Position numbers and translations under genes: made by a program. Positions 42,377 through 49,896 of a stretch of DNA of 64,000 nt are shown here, in pieces (the stretch's first letter is position 1; every line of letters starts with the position of its first letter). The notes under the pieces were generated by a model that worked only from the letters and a program-made list of their open reading frames with translations, did not search any database and was not told the DNA's origin. Source of the stretch: Bacteroidia bacterium (lineage in GTDB: Bacteria; Bacteroidota; Bacteroidia; AKYH767-A; OLB10); contig JAEUTH010000017.1 of the NCBI GenBank assembly GCA_016788165.1, forward strand, positions 62,001 to 126,000, in the 5' to 3' direction.

Positions 42377-45300
42377 ATGAGGCTTAGACATTACTTGTTA
42401 ACTACATTTTTACTTTTATCAGTTAATGCAAATGCGCAACGCATATTAGCTGAATGGAATTTTCCGATAACACCGGATAATAATTTGGTTGATATCGCCT
42501 CAACTGTTCCTAATAATACAGCATCAACAATTTATACAACAGGTGGCACCTCAGCATTAGGTTTTACTTTTGTTGGTGCAGCCTCATTTTGTGCATCGGC
42601 CAATACATGGAATGCCGGTATGGGTACTAAAGGGTGGGAAATTGCTATCTCAACAATAGGATGCAGTACCATTGATGTTTGCTCAAAACAGCGTAGCAGT
42701 GGTACAGGTCCACGCGATTTTAAACTTCAATATAGAATTGGTGCAGGGCCTTATGTAGATGTAACCGGAGCAACTGTAACCTGTGCCGATAATTTTACAT
42801 CCGGTGTATTGGCAAATATTGCACTACCTGCCGCTTGTGAAAATGTACCGGTTTTATTTTTAAGGTGGGTTATGAATAGCAATACCAGCGTTGGCGGAGG
42901 CGTAGTTGCTGCAGGTGGCACATCTCGTATGGATGAGTTAGTGGTTAGTGCCAACAGTATTGGTTTTTATAGGTCGGTAGCTTCTGGTAAATGGCGTAAC
43001 ACCGCTATTTGGGAATACTCTCCTGATGGTATGGTTCCATTTATTCCGGCCGATACCATACCCAATTCATTTTGCCAGCAAATTAACATCCGCAATGGGC
43101 ATACCGTTGTTATTGATGATAATAACTACCCTGCTGTTACCTGTAATTTTAGTTTAGATGATGTATATATTGAAAGCGGTGGTGCCCTGCATATAAACTC
43201 TGGTTATGTTTATTTCAGAGATGGGAGTTTGGTTGATATTAATGTTGAAGGTGAGTTTATGGACTCATTAACCAATATTGCTACACCCAATGCTTTGGGT
43301 TATATTAATTGGAGTGTCGGTGCTACCTGGATATTGGGCAACAATGGAACTTTTATTAAAACACGGGCAAGTACAAATGCTTTTTATCAAGGTAATTTTG
43401 CCGGTGGTATTAGTAATGTGCCTAATACCGCTAATTGGATACTTCGTAAAACTGCAACTCAAAATCCAACACTTATAACAGCCAATGCCTATTATCCAAA
43501 TTTAATTTTCGAAAATCAGGCTGGCGGTATATATATAACAAATGGCGTGGGCACTTTTTTTTCGGGCAATAGTGCATGTAATGTTTTAGGTAATTTAGAA
43601 ATTAGGTCGGCAGGCATTAATGCCATTATTGTTTACGATAGTATTTTAACCAATGCTTTGATTGTAAGGGGCGATTTAATAATTAATGCTTCGGGCAGCT
43701 TGGTATTGGTTGGAGATAGTATCAGGCTTGAAGGCGATTTAAATGTTAATGGCAGTTTGATTTATTCTACTACGTCACCCTATGCACGCCAATTAAATTT
43801 TGCTGGTAGCAACAATCAACAAGTAGGTGCAGGCACCGGTTTAATAGAACTGTACAATACAGCCATTGATAAAAGTGCAAATAACCTAACACTGTTTCAA
43901 CCAGTTTATTTGTTTAACAGACTTTATTTTTCTAATGGCTTAATAAACACCACCACTGCCAATACCCTTGAGTTTACACAAGCTGCGCAAGCCATCGGCT
44001 TTAACAACAATAGTTTTATTAATGGGCCATGTAATAAATGGGGTAATGCAGCTTTTACTTTTCCAATTGGCAAACTGGCTAACTTGCAACCATTGGCAAT
44101 AAATGCATCGGCATCGGCTAATCCTTTTTGGACTGAAAATTTTAATAACGGATGTACAACCGGATGCTTAGCAAGCAGTTATTCGAGCGGAAATGGAAGT
44201 TGGACAGAAGTTGATTTTTCGCCACCAGGTGCTTGCGGTACCTCTGTAACCAATATGTGGTATGTGAGCTGTGCCGAAAATGGCAATGCCGTAGGAACTT
44301 GTGGTACAGGTTGTGGAAATAATGCAACCATGCATGTAGGCAGTCAGTCAACTTCGCCTGTACTGTCTGCTTTATGTCCTGGCGGAGACTGTGGTGCTGC
44401 TTATGATCCGGGTGGCTTATGCCCTTTATTGGGGCCGCCATTTCCATCAACAGAAACCGATATACAAATGGAGTCGCCTTTAATAGATTGCAGTGCTCAA
44501 AGTAATATAACACTTTCGTTTAATTATATAGCCGGTGGCGATGCTAACGATACTGCTTCACTTTGGTTTTATGATGGGGCTACCTGGTATTGGATTACCA
44601 AATTTACACCCTTAACCTGCGGAACCGGCCAAGGGCAATGGCGAAACTATACAGTTGCCGTTCCCAACTATGCCGACTACAATTCAAACTTTCAGATTGC
44701 ATTCAGATGGAGCAATAATGATGATGGTGCCGGCCAAGCGCTTTCATTTGCTGTTGATGATATTCAGCTAACAGCCTTAGATATTTTTCAGTCGGAGTAT
44801 TTTTATGCAAATCCGCAATTGGTTTATGGCACCAATTACGAAACAGGCATACATCACATCAGTGCTTGCGAGTATTGGCATTTAAACCGGCTTAACGGCT
44901 TAGGTAACCGCCAGGTTACATTAACATGGGACGCAAATAGTTGTGGGGTAACCTCTATGCCTGATTTGAGGGTAGTACGTTTTGATAATGGGCTAACGCA
45001 ATGGCGCAATCATGGTAATGCAAGTACAACAGGGGCCTTAGCTGCAGGTACCATTACCACTTCGTTAATATCAAGTACGTTTGGCCCTTATACATTGGCT
45101 TCGGTTAATGGCTTAAATCCGTTACCCGTTGAGTGGTTAAATTTTAATGCGAAAAAAATTGAAAACCATGTTGCTATTAATTGGCAAGCACTTATAAAAC
45201 CATTGCATCAGTATTTTATGGTACAACGCAGTAGCGATTTAAAATCAATCGAAACCATTAGCGAAGTTCACGATTTGCAAACTGCCGGTAATTATGTAAG

Positions 45301-45652
45301 TTATAGCGTAACTGATACGCAACCTATGGAGCAAAATTATTACCGTATTGTACAAATTGATTTTAATGGAGAGCAAGCATTTACAGAGTGGAAAAAAGTT
45401 TATTTCGAATCCGAAAAGTTTACAGCCTGGGCCTACAATGGAAATTTATATTTTACTATTGAGCCCTGTTGTTCAGGTCAAAAATTACAAGTTGCCTTAA
45501 TTGATATGTTTGGGCATCAGGTTTATGCCAATACTGTAAAAGCAAGTACAGCAAACGTGGTCAGGCTACCTGATTTGGTTAAGGGTATTTATATTTTAAA
45601 AATAGAAGATGGCCATGCATTATGGCAACAAAAACTATTATTAGGCGAGTAG
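42377..45652 (+). CDS. Large secreted T9SS type A protein with Cys-rich MAM-like region
   Basis: A 1,091-residue surface protein: signal peptide (1-20, NANAQ), an N-terminal beta domain (about 25-195), parallel beta-helix-like repeats (about 200-585), a cysteine-rich jelly-roll or MAM-like segment (about 590-795) and a C-terminal region with PVEWLNFNAKK, then the sorting domain ending GIYILKIEDGHALWQQKLL. The Cys-rich part holds at least eleven cysteines (GCTTGC, GTCGTGCG, LCPGGDCG, GLCP), suggesting many disulfides. No catalytic motif is recognised. An adhesin or cell-surface matrix role is likely by analogy only. Confidence 0.85.
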   Translation: MRLRHYLLTTFLLLSVNANAQRILAEWNFPITPDNNLVDIASTVPNNTASTIYTTGGTSALGFTFVGAASFCASANTWNAGMGTKGWEIAISTIGCSTIDVCSKQRSSGTGPRDFKLQYRIGAGPYVDVTGATVTCADNFTSGVLANIALPAACENVPVLFLRWVMNSNTSVGGGVVAAGGTSRMDELVVSANSIGFYRSVASGKWRNTAIWEYSPDGMVPFIPADTIPNSFCQQINIRNGHTVVIDDNNYPAVTCNFSLDDVYIESGGALHINSGYVYFRDGSLVDINVEGEFMDSLTNIATPNALGYINWSVGATWILGNNGTFIKTRASTNAFYQGNFAGGISNVPNTANWILRKTATQNPTLITANAYYPNLIFENQAGGIYITNGVGTFFSGNSACNVLGNLEIRSAGINAIIVYDSILTNALIVRGDLIINASGSLVLVGDSIRLEGDLNVNGSLIYSTTSPYARQLNFAGSNNQQVGAGTGLIELYNTAIDKSANNLTLFQPVYLFNRLYFSNGLINTTTANTLEFTQAAQAIGFNNNSFINGPCNKWGNAAFTFPIGKLANLQPLAINASASANPFWTENFNNGCTTGCLASSYSSGNGSWTEVDFSPPGACGTSVTNMWYVSCAENGNAVGTCGTGCGNNATMHVGSQSTSPVLSALCPGGDCGAAYDPGGLCPLLGPPFPSTETDIQMESPLIDCSAQSNITLSFNYIAGGDANDTASLWFYDGATWYWITKFTPLTCGTGQGQWRNYTVAVPNYADYNSNFQIAFRWSNNDDGAGQALSFAVDDIQLTALDIFQSEYFYANPQLVYGTNYETGIHHISACEYWHLNRLNGLGNRQVTLTWDANSCGVTSMPDLRVVRFDNGLTQWRNHGNASTTGALAAGTITTSLISSTFGPYTLASVNGLNPLPVEWLNFNAKKIENHVAINWQALIKPLHQYFMVQRSSDLKSIETISEVHDLQTAGNYVSYSVTDTQPMEQNYYRIVQIDFNGEQAFTEWKKVYFESEKFTAWAYNGNLYFTIEPCCSGQKLQVALIDMFGHQVYANTVKASTANVVRLPDLVKGIYILKIEDGHALWQQKLLLGE

Positions 45653-45667
45653 TTTTATTTCAGGAGG

Positions 45668-46678
45668 TTATTCATTGCTCAAATACTCATCGTAATATAT
45701 TTCGACTAAAATTACAAACCACGATAGCATCAAAGGGCCAAAAACTAATCCCACCAAACCAAATAAATTAAAACCTACAATTACACCAAATACCGTAATT
45801 AATGGAGGCACATCGGCAAATTTCTTTTGAAACACAAAACGAAAAATATTGTCGATACTTCCAATAACAATAAAGCCATATAATACGGTTGCAATTGCTT
45901 GCCATGTATGGCCAATGCCAAAAAGATAAATGGCAGCAGGCAACCAAATTATAGCCGAGCCAACAAAAGGCACAAATGAAAAGAAGCCAGTCATAATGCC
46001 CCAAAAAAGCGGTTCGGTTAATCCAAAAATCCAATAACCTAAACTTGCCATTAAGCCCTGTATAATTGCTAAAACAGGCGAGCCTATTGCATTACTATAA
46101 GTTTGTGCTTCTAACTCTTTTCCAAACCTGGCAATGTTTTCGCTGCGCAGTGGTACATATTTAGCAATAGCATCTTCAATTTCGCCAACATGTATCAACA
46201 TAAAATATAATATAAAATACATAATAGCTATATAGCCAAACACATTAACTGTCGAACTTAATACTGCACTTACTGCTGTTGCTGCATGCGTTTGAATGGC
46301 TTTTAAATTTTCATCACTTAAAATTTCGAAACCAACAAAAGACTTAATCGTTTGGTCAATGTTTTCAATAGTATGTATCAGGTATGATGCATTATCAAAG
46401 AACATGTTAAGCTTAGGAATAAACAAAGTTGTTACAATAACCAAAGGCACCAGTACAATTAAAAATGTTGCCAGAATAATGAGTATAGCAGCACTACTCC
46501 GCGACCATTTGCGCACCTGACATAAATTAAGCATTATGTTTCTGAAAAGTACATACACCACCACAGCTCCTAAAAAGGATTCTAAAAAACCTTTTAACGC
46601 ATATAAAATAAAGAGACCTAAAAAAATAATTACGATTAAAGTGGCTGCTTGTACAACCTTTGGTTTAATTTTCTTCAT
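45668..46678 (-). CDS. AI-2E/PerM family permease
   Basis: A member of the AI-2E (PerM/UPF0118) transporter family, 336 residues, about eight membrane helices. Matching features are the N-terminal helix pair (VVQAATLIVIIFLGLFILYAL), the central soluble coiled part (about 85-145), the segment SPVLAIIQGLMASLGYWIFGL and the C-terminal GFFSFVPFVGSAIIWLPAA and LFGLVGLVFGPLML. The family exports varied small molecules; some members are Na+/H+ antiporters, so quorum-signal transport must not be assumed. It converges with the large T9SS gene, only 15 bases apart, with no terminator between. Confidence 0.92.
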   Translation of the reverse strand: MKKIKPKVVQAATLIVIIFLGLFILYALKGFLESFLGAVVVYVLFRNIMLNLCQVRKWSRSSAAILIILATFLIVLVPLVIVTTLFIPKLNMFFDNASYLIHTIENIDQTIKSFVGFEILSDENLKAIQTHAATAVSAVLSSTVNVFGYIAIMYFILYFMLIHVGEIEDAIAKYVPLRSENIARFGKELEAQTYSNAIGSPVLAIIQGLMASLGYWIFGLTEPLFWGIMTGFFSFVPFVGSAIIWLPAAIYLFGIGHTWQAIATVLYGFIVIGSIDNIFRFVFQKKFADVPPLITVFGVIVGFNLFGLVGLVFGPLMLSWFVILVEIYYDEYLSNE

Positions 46679-46776
46679 AGAATAAACGGTATTATACTCT
46701 TAAAAAACTTAAAATTGCAGGGTTGTTTTTGGTGTAACAAATGAAATAACATAGTTTTAAAACCCAACCAAAAAAT

Positions 46777-46992
46777 ATGGAAAATTCGAAATCAAATTTA
46801 TTAGTAGGATTAGTAATAGGCGCGGCCGTAGGTGCTGCTATCGGTTATTTTTTAGCCAGCGATAACAAAGAGAAAATAATTGAAGAGTTAAAAGATACGG
46901 CTAACAATTTGAAAAAGGACTTTGATACGCATTTTGAAAAAGGAAAAAAAGCAGTGGATGATTTTATAACTGGTAGCGAACAACAAGTTTAG
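46777..46992 (+). CDS. YtxH-domain small membrane protein
   Basis: A 71-residue YtxH protein: one Gly/Ala-rich membrane helix (8-26, GLVIGAAVGAAIGYFLA) followed by a charged amphipathic helix (EELKDTANNLKKDFDTHFEKGKK). YtxH proteins are stress-linked in Firmicutes and are common in Bacteroidota, function unknown. It starts a three-to-four gene plus-strand cluster with a holin-like membrane protein and two small genes. Confidence 0.88.
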   Translation: MENSKSNLLVGLVIGAAVGAAIGYFLASDNKEKIIEELKDTANNLKKDFDTHFEKGKKAVDDFITGSEQQV

Positions 46993-47019
46993 TTATTGCA
47001 TACTACACAGGTAAATGTT

Positions 47020-47364
47020 ATGGAGCAAAAAAATTTTTTAGCAGCCCTCAAATCAGATATTATAAAATATGTTGATTTAAAATTTCAATACATAAAACTT
47101 AGCAGTTTTGAAAAAACAGCGCGTATAGCTTCTGCTGCTACCAGTTATTTAATTATTGGCTTTTTAAGTTTGTTTGGTATAATATTTTTAAGTTTTACAA
47201 CAGCCATTTTTTTGGGAGATATGCTGGGTAATGCTGTATCAGGTTATGCTTTAGTTGCCGCTTTTTTTGTATTGGCATTACTTGGTTTTCTTTTTTGGGG
47301 ACGCAAAAATCTGGAGAGAAAAATTTCGAATGCAATAATTAAAATACTTACCGATGATGAATAA
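47020..47364 (+). CDS. Phage-holin-superfamily-like (Hol_X) membrane protein
   Basis: A 114-residue membrane protein. I prefer the ATG at 47020 (MEQKNFLAAL); a TTG at 46996 is also in frame. An amphipathic N-terminal helix (about 1-42) is followed by two membrane helices (about 43-70 and 76-97) and a basic tail (RKNLERKISNAIIK). This matches the PF07332-type family usually named phage holin, which in free-living Bacteroidota is chromosomal and sits beside YtxH genes. There is no prophage here. Probable role in envelope homeostasis (inferred). Confidence 0.75.
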   Translation: MEQKNFLAALKSDIIKYVDLKFQYIKLSSFEKTARIASAATSYLIIGFLSLFGIIFLSFTTAIFLGDMLGNAVSGYALVAAFFVLALLGFLFWGRKNLERKISNAIIKILTDDE

Positions 47365-47671
47365 AACATGTTACAATATGGAACAATTGCTTGCCGAAAA
47401 ACAACGCATTTTACAGTTAAGCAAAGCGCATGAGGAAACATTAAACCAAAAGGTTAATTATTTGCAGGATAATTTATTAGGCATATTATGGCAATCGGTT
47501 TCGAAAAGAACGGATGGTAAAAATAGTTTTACAGAATTACTGAATTCATTTGCCGGGATAAATAATGAAACAGGCAAGGGCAGCATCTTGCGAAATACTT
47601 TAGGTGCAATACTGCCAACATTAATTATAGCAGCACTTAAAAATTTTGTGTTTAATAAAATAAAAAAATAA
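47354..47671 (+). CDS. Small protein of unknown function in YtxH cluster
   Basis: A 105-residue protein with a coiled-coil N-terminal half (EQLLAEKQRILQLSKAHEETLNQKVNYL) and a C-terminal hydrophobic helix (ILPTLIIAALKNFVF). The ATG at 47354 overlaps the end of the holin-like gene by 11 bases; an ATG at 47378 is an alternative. The conserved order YtxH, holin-like and this protein suggests they work together at the membrane. I do not recognise its family. Confidence 0.65.
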   Translation: MMNKTCYNMEQLLAEKQRILQLSKAHEETLNQKVNYLQDNLLGILWQSVSKRTDGKNSFTELLNSFAGINNETGKGSILRNTLGAILPTLIIAALKNFVFNKIKK

Positions 47672-47672
47672 T

Positions 47673-48077
47673 ATGCGTATTTATGTAATCATGTTTGTTT
47701 TGTTTGCGGCTTGCTCGGCAAAGCATGCCACAAAAACCGAAGTAATGAAAAACGATATGTCTGATACAACAGCCATAGCAGTTAACGATACATTGCCACT
47801 TGTTGTACAGTTTTATAGTATTGGAGAAGGTATAAACCCACAATCGCAGGTGCTTTTAGATATTTTTATTGCGGCACAATCGAAAAAGTATAGTGTAAGT
47901 ATCAGATCAGTAATTGTACCTTGGGGACGTGAGGGCGAGTATGATGCTTGTTTTAGGTTATCATTATTAAACGAGCAACAAAAGGCTGCACTTTTAAAAG
48001 AAGTATCCCAATTGTTTAATGAATCAAGTCGTGTACATGTTTTGTTAAACCAGCCATGCAAATTTGCGAAACAGTAG
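47673..48077 (+). CDS. Small lipoprotein of unknown function
   Basis: A 134-residue lipoprotein (lipobox LFAAC, Cys15). The mature part has a compact mixed fold: VVQFYSIGEGINPQSQVLL, then VSIRSVIVPWGREGEYDACF and LNEQQKAALLKEVSQLF. It contains two further cysteines, perhaps forming one disulfide. The gene starts 1 base after the previous stop, so it is cotranscribed with the YtxH cluster. The family is not recognised. Confidence 0.75.
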   Translation: MRIYVIMFVLFAACSAKHATKTEVMKNDMSDTTAIAVNDTLPLVVQFYSIGEGINPQSQVLLDIFIAAQSKKYSVSIRSVIVPWGREGEYDACFRLSLLNEQQKAALLKEVSQLFNESSRVHVLLNQPCKFAKQ

Positions 48078-48096
48078 TTTTAAGTTTTTTAAGGGT

Positions 48097-48900
48097 TTAA
48101 AAACTAAGGTATAAATACACAAAGGGCATAGCTCCAAAAACACCGTCAAACCTGTCTAATATGCCACCATGGCCGGGTATAATGTTGCCCGAGTCTTTAA
48201 CCCCTACACTTCGCTTGAGCATACTTTCTATCAAGTCGCCTAAAGTGCCAAAAACCACAATTATTGCTGCACAAACCATCCACTGCGTTACTGTAAAACA
48301 GTTGTTGTAAGGTGCTATGAAATAGGCCAAAGCAATGCAACATAATCCACCACCGATGAAGCCTTCTACCGATTTTTTGGGTGATATACGCTCAAATAAT
48401 TTATGCTTGCCCATAGTAACACCAAAAATATATTGACAAGTATCACTGGTCCATTGCAATATAAAAAGGCCAAGTATGCGCCATGGCTGGTAGTTACCGT
48501 CAACAAAGCCAATTTGCCATAGTAAAACAAAAGGTGTTAGCAAATAGAGCCAGGCAATTGCAGCAGATGCAATGTTTAAAAAAGGTTTGTCTAAATTACG
48601 ATACAATTCATTGATTAGTAGTAAAAACATAGCTGCCAACGCTATGGGCATTATTGAAACTTGAATAAAGTTGAGGCTATTGCCGGCAATAATTGCAAAA
48701 CAAAGTAATGCCAACATTGTATTAAGATATAAAGGAGGCTTAACATTATAATGAAGCATCATATTATTAAACTCAAAAAAACTTACGCCTACTATGAATA
48801 AAAAAAGTAGAAAACATGTTATGGGCCCAAACCAAATTGCAGTTATTAATACAGCAACAAATACGGCACCACTCAGGGTGCGGGTAATAAAATTATTCAA
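48097..48900 (-). CDS. cdsA: Phosphatidate cytidylyltransferase
   Basis: CDP-diacylglycerol synthase, an inner-membrane enzyme making CDP-diacylglycerol from phosphatidic acid and CTP for phospholipid synthesis. About seven helices precede the C-terminal signature, which reads SPKKSVEGFIGG and FGTLGDLIESMLKRSVGVKD followed by PGHGGILDRFDG, the CDP-alcohol/CdsA motif with its metal-binding Asp pair. Length 267 is normal. It overlaps the DUF2007 gene by 8 bases and is last in the LUD-DUF2007-cdsA group. Confidence 0.95.
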   Translation of the reverse strand: MNNFITRTLSGAVFVAVLITAIWFGPITCFLLFLFIVGVSFFEFNNMMLHYNVKPPLYLNTMLALLCFAIIAGNSLNFIQVSIMPIALAAMFLLLINELYRNLDKPFLNIASAAIAWLYLLTPFVLLWQIGFVDGNYQPWRILGLFILQWTSDTCQYIFGVTMGKHKLFERISPKKSVEGFIGGGLCCIALAYFIAPYNNCFTVTQWMVCAAIIVVFGTLGDLIESMLKRSVGVKDSGNIIPGHGGILDRFDGVFGAMPFVYLYLSF

Positions 48901-49099
48901 GGTTATTTTGAGTTAAGAGTAAGCGTACAAAAATTTCATTTGCAACAGGTACAAATATTTCAAGTTCGCCAATTGTAACCACGGTACTGTCTATTTTATT
49001 TAGCTCTTGATAGGGTATATTATATTCATCGAGCAATGCTTTTACAAAGTTGCATTTGTATGGTTGCTCACTGCTATAAATTTTTATCCAGTCGCTCAT
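48893..49099 (-). CDS. DUF2007 family small protein (putative signal-transducing domain)
   Basis: A 68-residue DUF2007 protein: WIKIYSSEQPYKCNFVKALL, then DEYNIPYQELNKIDSTV and IEIFV-like strand (GELEIFVPVANE). The fold is ferredoxin-like, as in PII-like proteins. It often stands next to cdsA in Bacteroidota. The gene overlaps cdsA by 8 bases, so the two are translated together. Function unknown. Confidence 0.85.
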   Translation of the reverse strand: MSDWIKIYSSEQPYKCNFVKALLDEYNIPYQELNKIDSTVVTIGELEIFVPVANEIFVRLLLTQNNLE

Positions 49100-49136
49100 G
49101 TTTCAATGTTACAGAGTTTAATTTTTAGTAAGTATT

Positions 49137-49781
49137 TTATAATAAGTTATCAGTACTTAGGTTTTGTACAAAGTTATCTTCAATTAAAAAAACATAAACT
49201 TCTTGCATAAGGTCGGGTTGGGTTTCGCATTTAAAAGGCCCGCTTAATGCATGTACTTCGGCAGGATATTGATTATTGTATTTTAATCGGATGTTTTGTA
49301 TGGCATCTTTCAAGTCGTTAACCACTTGTGCTATATCAATAATTACTACCAAAGCTTTGGCTTGGGCAATAGCGCGCATGTTAGCTTGTTTGTTGCTAAA
49401 AATTAGCGAAGCTGTACGTGCGGTTGCACATTCAGCATTTGTAAAATACACTTCAATATTATTAGATAGGTTCACATCATGTTTAAATGCTACCTGGTTT
49501 AATACATTTTGTAATGACTTATCAGTACATAAAAATTGTTGCCATTTTTTATTCTCACACAGTTTTAAAAAATCTTCTGCAAAATCGAGATGGTTTTGGC
49601 AATACAAAAAGTAGCCGCCATGTTGGGTTAAGTTTTGTGCAAATTGCAATTCCTTTTCTTCATCGCTAACACCAAAAAAGGCATAATCAATATCAAGTTT
49701 AGGGTAGGGGTTAGCCGTTTTTTCAATTAAGGCGGAGCGTATTTTTTTTAATATCTTCTCTTTTGTTAGACTTTCTTGCAT
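49137..49781 (-). CDS. LUD-domain protein (LutC/YkgG-like)
   Basis: A 214-residue LUD domain protein with the segments LTQHGGYFLYC, IEVYFTNAECATARTASLIF, IAQAKALVVIIDIAQVVNDL and KDAIQNI. LutC-type LUD proteins help lactate oxidation together with LutA and LutB, neither of which is here; a stand-alone LUD gene next to ftsH and cdsA is normal in Bacteroidota. A predicted terminator separates it from ftsH on its left side upstream. Biochemical role unknown in this context. Confidence 0.88.
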   Translation of the reverse strand: MQESLTKEKILKKIRSALIEKTANPYPKLDIDYAFFGVSDEEKELQFAQNLTQHGGYFLYCQNHLDFAEDFLKLCENKKWQQFLCTDKSLQNVLNQVAFKHDVNLSNNIEVYFTNAECATARTASLIFSNKQANMRAIAQAKALVVIIDIAQVVNDLKDAIQNIRLKYNNQYPAEVHALSGPFKCETQPDLMQEVYVFLIEDNFVQNLSTDNLL

Positions 49782-49840
49782 TTTATAAATTGCTTTTGCA
49801 GTTTAATTTATTAAGCTGTTGTGCAGCTTCAAACATAAAT

Positions 49841-49870
49841 AAAAAACCCCTTATCGTTCGATAAAGGGTT
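49841..49870 (-). terminator. Terminator downstream of ftsH
   Basis: On the minus strand an 11-bp stem with one mismatch (arms 49845-49855 and 49860-49870, GAACG-like loop) is followed by T6. It lies 27 bases after the ftsH stop, between ftsH and the LUD gene. Confidence 0.75.
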
Positions 49871-49896
49871 GTTGTTTGTTACTGTGTTTTACACAA

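Noticed and set aside
45668-46678. Quorum-sensing AI-2 exporter
   Set aside because: The family name is historical; members transport varied substrates, and no luxS or AI-2 processing gene is in the window.
47020-47364. Phage holin as sign of a prophage
   Set aside because: No integrase, capsid, terminase, lysin or tail gene is near; the family is chromosomal in many bacteria beside YtxH genes.
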